In this document: one piece after another, positions 59,820 to 64,000 of the stretch
Layout: each line of letters starts with the position of its first letter
Numbering within the stretch: the stretch's first letter is position 1
From: Halomonas sp. YLGW01
GTDB lineage: Bacteria; Pseudomonadota; Gammaproteobacteria; Pseudomonadales; Halomonadaceae
Direction: 5' to 3'
DNA: 64,000 bases
Assembly (NCBI RefSeq): GCF_014840935.1
Contig: NZ_CP062005.1
Span: 1,550,001 to 1,614,000, forward strand
The notes under the pieces: model-generated
The model's input: the letters and a program-made list of their open reading frames with translations, nothing else
Told to the model about the DNA's origin: nothing
Database searches by the model: none
Made by a program: the position numbers and the translations under genes

Positions 59820-62642
59820 ATGACAGTGTCAATAAGTCGTACACAAGGAGACTACACCCACGCGGGAGAAACGGTCTTGGGTACGCGATTTCTGCGCCAC
59901 TTCTTCGAGCCGCAAAGCCTGGTCGTCATCGGCGCCTCGGAAAAGCCCTACTCCATGGGCGGTCTGGTGATCCAGAACCTCAAGGAGAGCGGCTTTCCGG
60001 GCCGGCTCTGGTCGGTCAATACCAAGGGGTACGAGAGTGTCTATGGGGTGCCCTGTGTGACACAGGTCAGCGACCTGCCGGAGCTGCCTGAGCTGGCGGT
60101 GATCTGTTCACCGGTGGAGGCGGTGCCGGCCTTGATCGGTGAGCTGGGCGATGCCGGTGTCAGGGCTGCCATGGTCCTGTCCGGAGGCGCCTACCTGGAC
60201 GATCGGAGCCGTGATGGCGGATCCATCCGCGAGCAGATGCTGCGCGCCGCTCGTCCCTCCGGCATTCGCGTGCTGGGGCCGGAATGCATGGGCGTACTGG
60301 TGCCGGGCCGCCGCCTCAATGCGTCCTATGCCGGTCAGCCGGTGAAGGCCGGGCGGGTCGCTTACCTGGGCCAGTCAGGCATGCTGGGCAATGCCATCAT
60401 CGATTGGGCGGCGGGGCGTGGCATCGGTCTCTCGCACCTGGTGACCCTGGGGGACAGCATCGACGTGCTGTTGCCCGACCTGATGGACTACATCAATCAA
60501 CATACGGCGGCGCAGGCCATTCTGTTGCACCTGGAGCGGACCCAGGATGCGCAGCACTTGATGACTGCCCTGCGTGAGGCTTCCCGACATCGCCTGGTAC
60601 TGGCGATCAAGAGTGGCCGAACACCGGCTTCGGCCCTGTCCAGGGTGCCTCCGACCCCGGGGATCGCCAATCGCGACACCGTCTTCGATGCGGCGCTGGC
60701 GCGGGCTGGCGTCGTGCGGGTCGATCACTCCGACGAGCTCTTCGATGCCCTGGAGACGCTCTCGCGCATGCGGCCGCTGCGCGGCGAGCGGTTGGCCATC
60801 GTTTCCAATGGCCTGGGCCCGGCCATGCTGGCCATCGATCGTCTGATTGGTCAGGGCGGGCGCCTGGCCGACTTCACCGACACCACCCGCGAGGCGCTGG
60901 CGCGGGATGATGTGGATATGACTCTGCCGGGTCGCAACCCGGTGGATCTGGGTGGCGGGGCCACCCCCGATCAGATCGTCGAGGCGTTGACGATCGTGGC
61001 CGCCGACCCCCAGGTGGATGCTGTCCTGCTGGTGCATGCGCCGACGCGCCTTGCCCCCTCGAAGGCCACCGCGGAGGCGGTGGTCGCCAATCGTCGCCGC
61101 TTCAAGCGTAATCTGCTGACCAGTTGGATGGGCCTGGAACAGGCGCTTTCCGCTCGGCACGAGAGCCATCTGGCCGGTATTCCCACCTACATGTCACCGG
61201 AAAAGGCGGTCGGCGCCTTCATGCACATGGTCAATTATCGCCGTGTGCAGGCGCTGCTTCAGGAAACGCCGCCTTCGTTACCCTTTGCCACCAGCGCCGC
61301 CATCCGCGGGCACTGTCATGAACTGATCGATCAGGCCTTCGAGCAGCAGCGGCGCAGCCTGACCCATGCCGAGACCGCCCAGGTGCTGGGCGCGTACGGC
61401 ATCGCCACCCCCAAGAGTCGCTATGTTGGCTCACCGGAGGAGGGCGCCGCGGCCGCCCGCGACCTGCTAGGCGCACAGGGTGAGCAAGGGGGCGCTCTGG
61501 CACTCAAGGTGGTACATGATCACAACATCGTGCCCTTTCGTTACCGCAGCCACCCCCACAAGCTTTCGGCGGGCCTGTTACAGGACTTGATCACTCCCGG
61601 TCAGGTGGGCGAGGGAGTGAACCGGCTTGCGAACAAGGTGCACGAGAAGTTTCCCGACTCGGCCATCCATGAGTATTGCCTGCAGCCGATGCAACGCGGC
61701 AAGCATTCCCTGCAACTTTGTGCGGGCATCACCCGAGACGCGGAGTTCGGGCCGGTGGTGGTCTTCGGCGTGGGGGGCTACAAGGTCAACGTGCTGGCCG
61801 ATCGCCAGGTGGCCTTGCCGCCACTGAACATGACGTTGGCGGCCGATCTGGTGAGTCGCACCCACGCAGCGAAGCTGATCGAGGAACACTCCCGACAGCC
61901 CCAGCAGGATGTCGAGACCATCTGTGAACTGCTGGTCAAGCTCTCCCAGATGGCGTCGGACCTGCCACGCCTGAGGGGAATGGAGATCAATCCTCTGCTG
62001 CTCAACCGCGATGGCCTGCTGGCCGTGGATTTTGCGTTGGATCTGGGGGCTCCCGCTCGCCACGCCATCATGCCTTATCCTGAGGAGCTTCGTGAGCGAG
62101 TCGAGCTGGACGGGATGGACGTCGAGGTGCGTCCGATACGGGCCGAGGATGCGCCTCTGATCACCGGCTTTCACAAGCACCTGTCTGAAGAGAGCATTCG
62201 CTTTCGCTACTTCCATCATAAGGCCGACCTCACCAAGCGTGACCTGGCGACCCTTGCCGATATCAATTATGACCGTCAGATGGCATTTATCGCCGTGCGG
62301 CTGGATCAGGGGGGGGAGTCGGAGATGCTCGGTGTCGTGAGGGTATGGAACGACCCTGACAATATCCGCACGGAATTCTCGGTGATCATTCGCGATGACC
62401 TGCATGGCCAGGGGCTTGGGCGTCTCCTGATGACCAAGATGATCCGCTATTGCCGAGGGGTAGGCACCCTCGAGATGTTCGGCAAGATCATGATCGATAA
62501 TCAGCCGATGCGCTCGCTGATGAAGCAGCTGGGCTTCCGTCTTCGCTACAACATGGAAGAGCAGGTGGTCGATGCGCTTCTCAGGCTCAACGAACCCGAG
62601 ACCGACTGGCAGCGCCACCGTCTGGAGTCGCCCCCGGATTGA
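59820..62642 (+). CDS. Pat/YfiQ-type protein lysine acetyltransferase (NDP-forming acyl-CoA synthetase-GNAT fusion)
   Basis: A protein of about 940 residues. An acyl-CoA-synthetase-like part begins FEPQSLVVIGASEKPYSMGG (CoA-binding fold), and contains GPECMGVLVPGRRLN and LGQSGMLGNAIIDWAAGRG. An ATP-grasp-like region follows (about 520-740), including MEINPLLLNRDGLLAVDFAL. A C-terminal GNAT domain starts near VEVRPIRAEDAPLI and has the acetyl-CoA loop GQGLGRLLMTKMIRYCRG. This layout is that of Pat/YfiQ, which acetylates proteins such as acyl-CoA synthetases. Start uncertain: the ATG at 59820 lacks a ribosome site, while a TTG at 59877 has GGGAG 8 bases upstream. Confidence 0.9.
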   Translation: MTVSISRTQGDYTHAGETVLGTRFLRHFFEPQSLVVIGASEKPYSMGGLVIQNLKESGFPGRLWSVNTKGYESVYGVPCVTQVSDLPELPELAVICSPVEAVPALIGELGDAGVRAAMVLSGGAYLDDRSRDGGSIREQMLRAARPSGIRVLGPECMGVLVPGRRLNASYAGQPVKAGRVAYLGQSGMLGNAIIDWAAGRGIGLSHLVTLGDSIDVLLPDLMDYINQHTAAQAILLHLERTQDAQHLMTALREASRHRLVLAIKSGRTPASALSRVPPTPGIANRDTVFDAALARAGVVRVDHSDELFDALETLSRMRPLRGERLAIVSNGLGPAMLAIDRLIGQGGRLADFTDTTREALARDDVDMTLPGRNPVDLGGGATPDQIVEALTIVAADPQVDAVLLVHAPTRLAPSKATAEAVVANRRRFKRNLLTSWMGLEQALSARHESHLAGIPTYMSPEKAVGAFMHMVNYRRVQALLQETPPSLPFATSAAIRGHCHELIDQAFEQQRRSLTHAETAQVLGAYGIATPKSRYVGSPEEGAAAARDLLGAQGEQGGALALKVVHDHNIVPFRYRSHPHKLSAGLLQDLITPGQVGEGVNRLANKVHEKFPDSAIHEYCLQPMQRGKHSLQLCAGITRDAEFGPVVVFGVGGYKVNVLADRQVALPPLNMTLAADLVSRTHAAKLIEEHSRQPQQDVETICELLVKLSQMASDLPRLRGMEINPLLLNRDGLLAVDFALDLGAPARHAIMPYPEELRERVELDGMDVEVRPIRAEDAPLITGFHKHLSEESIRFRYFHHKADLTKRDLATLADINYDRQMAFIAVRLDQGGESEMLGVVRVWNDPDNIRTEFSVIIRDDLHGQGLGRLLMTKMIRYCRGVGTLEMFGKIMIDNQPMRSLMKQLGFRLRYNMEEQVVDALLRLNEPETDWQRHRLESPPD

Positions 62643-62731
62643 CCCTTGGCCGTGGTGGACGCTTGCTGGCAAATGCCCCTGACCTGATCGTTTGGCGACC
62701 GACTTTTATTGAACCGTTGGTTAATCATCAA

Positions 62732-62760
62732 TTGTTCTGATTTGAGGGGCTATCTATAAG
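62732..62760 (+). promoter_or_regulatory. Probable sigma-70 promoter of proV
   Basis: TTGTTC (62732) and TATAAG (62755) with a 17-base spacer lie in an AT-rich stretch 115 bases upstream of the proV start. The -10 box matches 5 of 6 positions, the -35 box 3 of 6. Weak -35 boxes suit osmotically induced promoters. Confidence 0.5.
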
Positions 62761-62874
62761 TATGTATGATCCGCCGAGTTCAATCACGACAGTCATCCGC
62801 CGTGCATAGCCGGAAAGGCCGTTTTGAGCGGCCAGCCAGGGCATGTCGGCATGACATAACAACAGGCAGAGCCG

Positions 62875-64000
62875 ATGAGCGAAACACGACCCGTAAAGAT
62901 TGAGGTGCGCGGCCTCAGCAAGGTCTTTGGCAATCAGCCGAAGAAGGCGCTCGAGCTGCGTGACCAGGGACTCAAGCGTCCGGAGATCCTCGAGAAGACA
63001 GGCCAGACCCTGGGCTTGTCCAATATCGACTTCGATGTCTATGAAGGCGAGTTGCTGGTGATCATGGGGCTTTCCGGGTCAGGCAAGTCGACCCTGATTC
63101 GCTGCCTCAATCGCCTGATTGATACCACCGAAGGCAAGATCGTCATCGACGGCGAGAATATTCCGACGCTCAGCACCAAGGAGCTCCTGGAGTGCCGTCG
63201 TCGCCACTTCTCAATGGTTTTTCAGAACTTTGCCCTGTTCCCGCATCGCACGGTGCAGCAGAACGCCGAGTATGGCCTGGAAATCCGTGGCATCGACAAG
63301 GCCGAGCGTACCGAGACGGCACGCAATGCGCTCAAGCAGGTTGGCCTGGATGGCTGGGAAGATGCCCTGCCCAACCAGCTGTCTGGCGGCATGCAGCAGC
63401 GTGTCGGTCTGGCGCGCGCACTAGCCAACGACTCCAGTGTTCTGCTGATGGATGAGGCGTTCTCGGCTCTCGATCCGCTGATCCGCAAGGACATGCAGCA
63501 GGAACTGCTCGAGCTGCAGCATCGCATGAAGAAGACCACGGTCTTCATTACCCACGACCTCGATGAAGCCCTCAACATCGGCGATCGCATCATCCTGCTC
63601 AAGGACGGTGAGATCGTGCAGATCGGCACGCCAGAAGAGATCCTGACGTCGCCGGCCGACGAATACGTCGAGCGCTTCATCGAGGGCGTGGACATGTCAC
63701 GCGTCCTCACAGCCCGCAACGCCATGCGACCCGTTCGCGCCACCGCCCGCGAAGACGATGGTCCTCGCACGGTATTGCGCAAGATGAGCGAGAACGGCTT
63801 GGACTCGATCTACGTCACCAGCCGCGATCGCAAGCTGATCGGCCTCATCGAAGCCGAGACTGCCGATCAGGCCGTCAAGGACGGCAAGCAGACCATTGAA
63901 AGCCTGGTCCACCAGGACTTCCCCAGCGCCTCGCCCGACGAGCCGCTGCATAACCTCTTTGCCATGTTCACTGAACGAAGCTTCCCCATCGCGGTGATCG
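62875..64000 (+). CDS. proV: Glycine betaine/proline ABC transporter ATP-binding protein (partial)
   Basis: Visible are 375 codons, cut by the window end. An ATPase domain has Walker A (MGLSGSGKS), LSGGMQQRVGLARAL and Walker B (VLLMDEAFSALDP). The helix LELRDQGLKRPEILEKTGQTLG near the N-terminus is typical of the ProV family. Two CBS domains begin around residue 280 (MRPVRATAREDDG onward) and are still in progress at the cut. ProV powers uptake of compatible solutes with ProW and ProX, presumably just beyond the window. The ATG at 62875 begins the conserved sequence. Confidence 0.93.
   Translation, partial: MSETRPVKIEVRGLSKVFGNQPKKALELRDQGLKRPEILEKTGQTLGLSNIDFDVYEGELLVIMGLSGSGKSTLIRCLNRLIDTTEGKIVIDGENIPTLSTKELLECRRRHFSMVFQNFALFPHRTVQQNAEYGLEIRGIDKAERTETARNALKQVGLDGWEDALPNQLSGGMQQRVGLARALANDSSVLLMDEAFSALDPLIRKDMQQELLELQHRMKKTTVFITHDLDEALNIGDRIILLKDGEIVQIGTPEEILTSPADEYVERFIEGVDMSRVLTARNAMRPVRATAREDDGPRTVLRKMSENGLDSIYVTSRDRKLIGLIEAETADQAVKDGKQTIESLVHQDFPSASPDEPLHNLFAMFTERSFPIAVI

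Noticed and set aside
1-64000. CRISPR arrays, prophage, integrase or insertion sequences
   Set aside because: I saw no regular repeat-spacer array, transposase or phage gene; the only tRNA has no adjacent integrase or duplicated end.

Overview
The window is a GC-rich chromosomal stretch with gammaproteobacterial gene orders: gloB-methyltransferase-rnhA-dnaQ, a Bax inhibitor gene followed by tusDCB-tusE, and yejABEF. It also carries several cation antiporters, a Na+/alanine symporter and a ProV-type glycine betaine ATPase. Together these suggest a halophilic or marine gammaproteobacterium of the Halomonas type. That assignment rests on gene content and protein resemblance recalled from memory, not on a database search. 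I see no rRNA, CRISPR array, phage, integrase or insertion sequence. The only RNA gene is one tRNA-Ser.

Layout. Positions 1-6.7 kb hold a surface polysaccharide/LPS region: a CapD/WbpM-type nucleotide-sugar enzyme cut by the window edge, a UDP-glucuronate 4-epimerase, an O-antigen ligase/polymerase-type membrane protein, UDP-glucose dehydrogenase and a glycosyltransferase. It contains an AT-rich intergenic stretch unlike the rest. Positions 6.7-9.4 kb hold a small, probably frameshifted membrane gene, a DUF4399 protein and thiM-thiE behind a TPP riboswitch. Positions 9.4-15.2 kb hold the yejABEF peptide importer. Positions 15.3-22.3 kb hold housekeeping genes: mltD, gloB, a methyltransferase, rnhA, dnaQ, nudC, an SCP2 protein and sohB.

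Positions 22.4-34.9 kb hold an ArsR regulator, propionyl-CoA synthetase (prpE), an NhaC-type antiporter, an AlsT-type symporter, the queuosine-precursor transporter yhhQ with a possible preQ1-I riboswitch, an esterase, an exonuclease/GIY-YIG protein, an NMT1-like binding protein and a CvrA/NhaP2-type antiporter. tRNA-Ser(UGA) follows. Positions 35.2-41.5 kb hold an RND efflux pair and acuR-acuI (acrylate/acryloyl-CoA metabolism) with matching palindromes before both genes. Positions 41.6-45.8 kb hold a 58-residue small gene, a lipoprotein, a Bax inhibitor-1 protein, the tRNA 2-thiolation relay tusDCBE and acpH.

Positions 45.7-57.8 kb form a formate dehydrogenase island. On the minus strand, in transcription order, are DUF3305, DUF3306, a polyferredoxin, a TorD-type chaperone, a small Tat-targeted protein, the catalytic, Fe-S and cytochrome b subunits, then DUF1244-moaB-moeA. 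fdhD lies divergently. The island combines structural subunits, a chaperone, sulfur transfer and molybdenum cofactor assembly. The catalytic subunit has Cys where selenoenzymes have Sec. The last 6 kb hold a XRE-cupin regulator with a clear palindromic operator, a histone-deacetylase-like protein divergent from a Pat-type lysine acetyltransferase, and the start of proV.

The window is mostly core metabolism. The less ordinary points are the candidate preQ1-I element, the paired AcuR palindromes, the acetylase/deacetylase pair, several unassigned palindromes, and short tandem duplications at gene ends and inside two genes.
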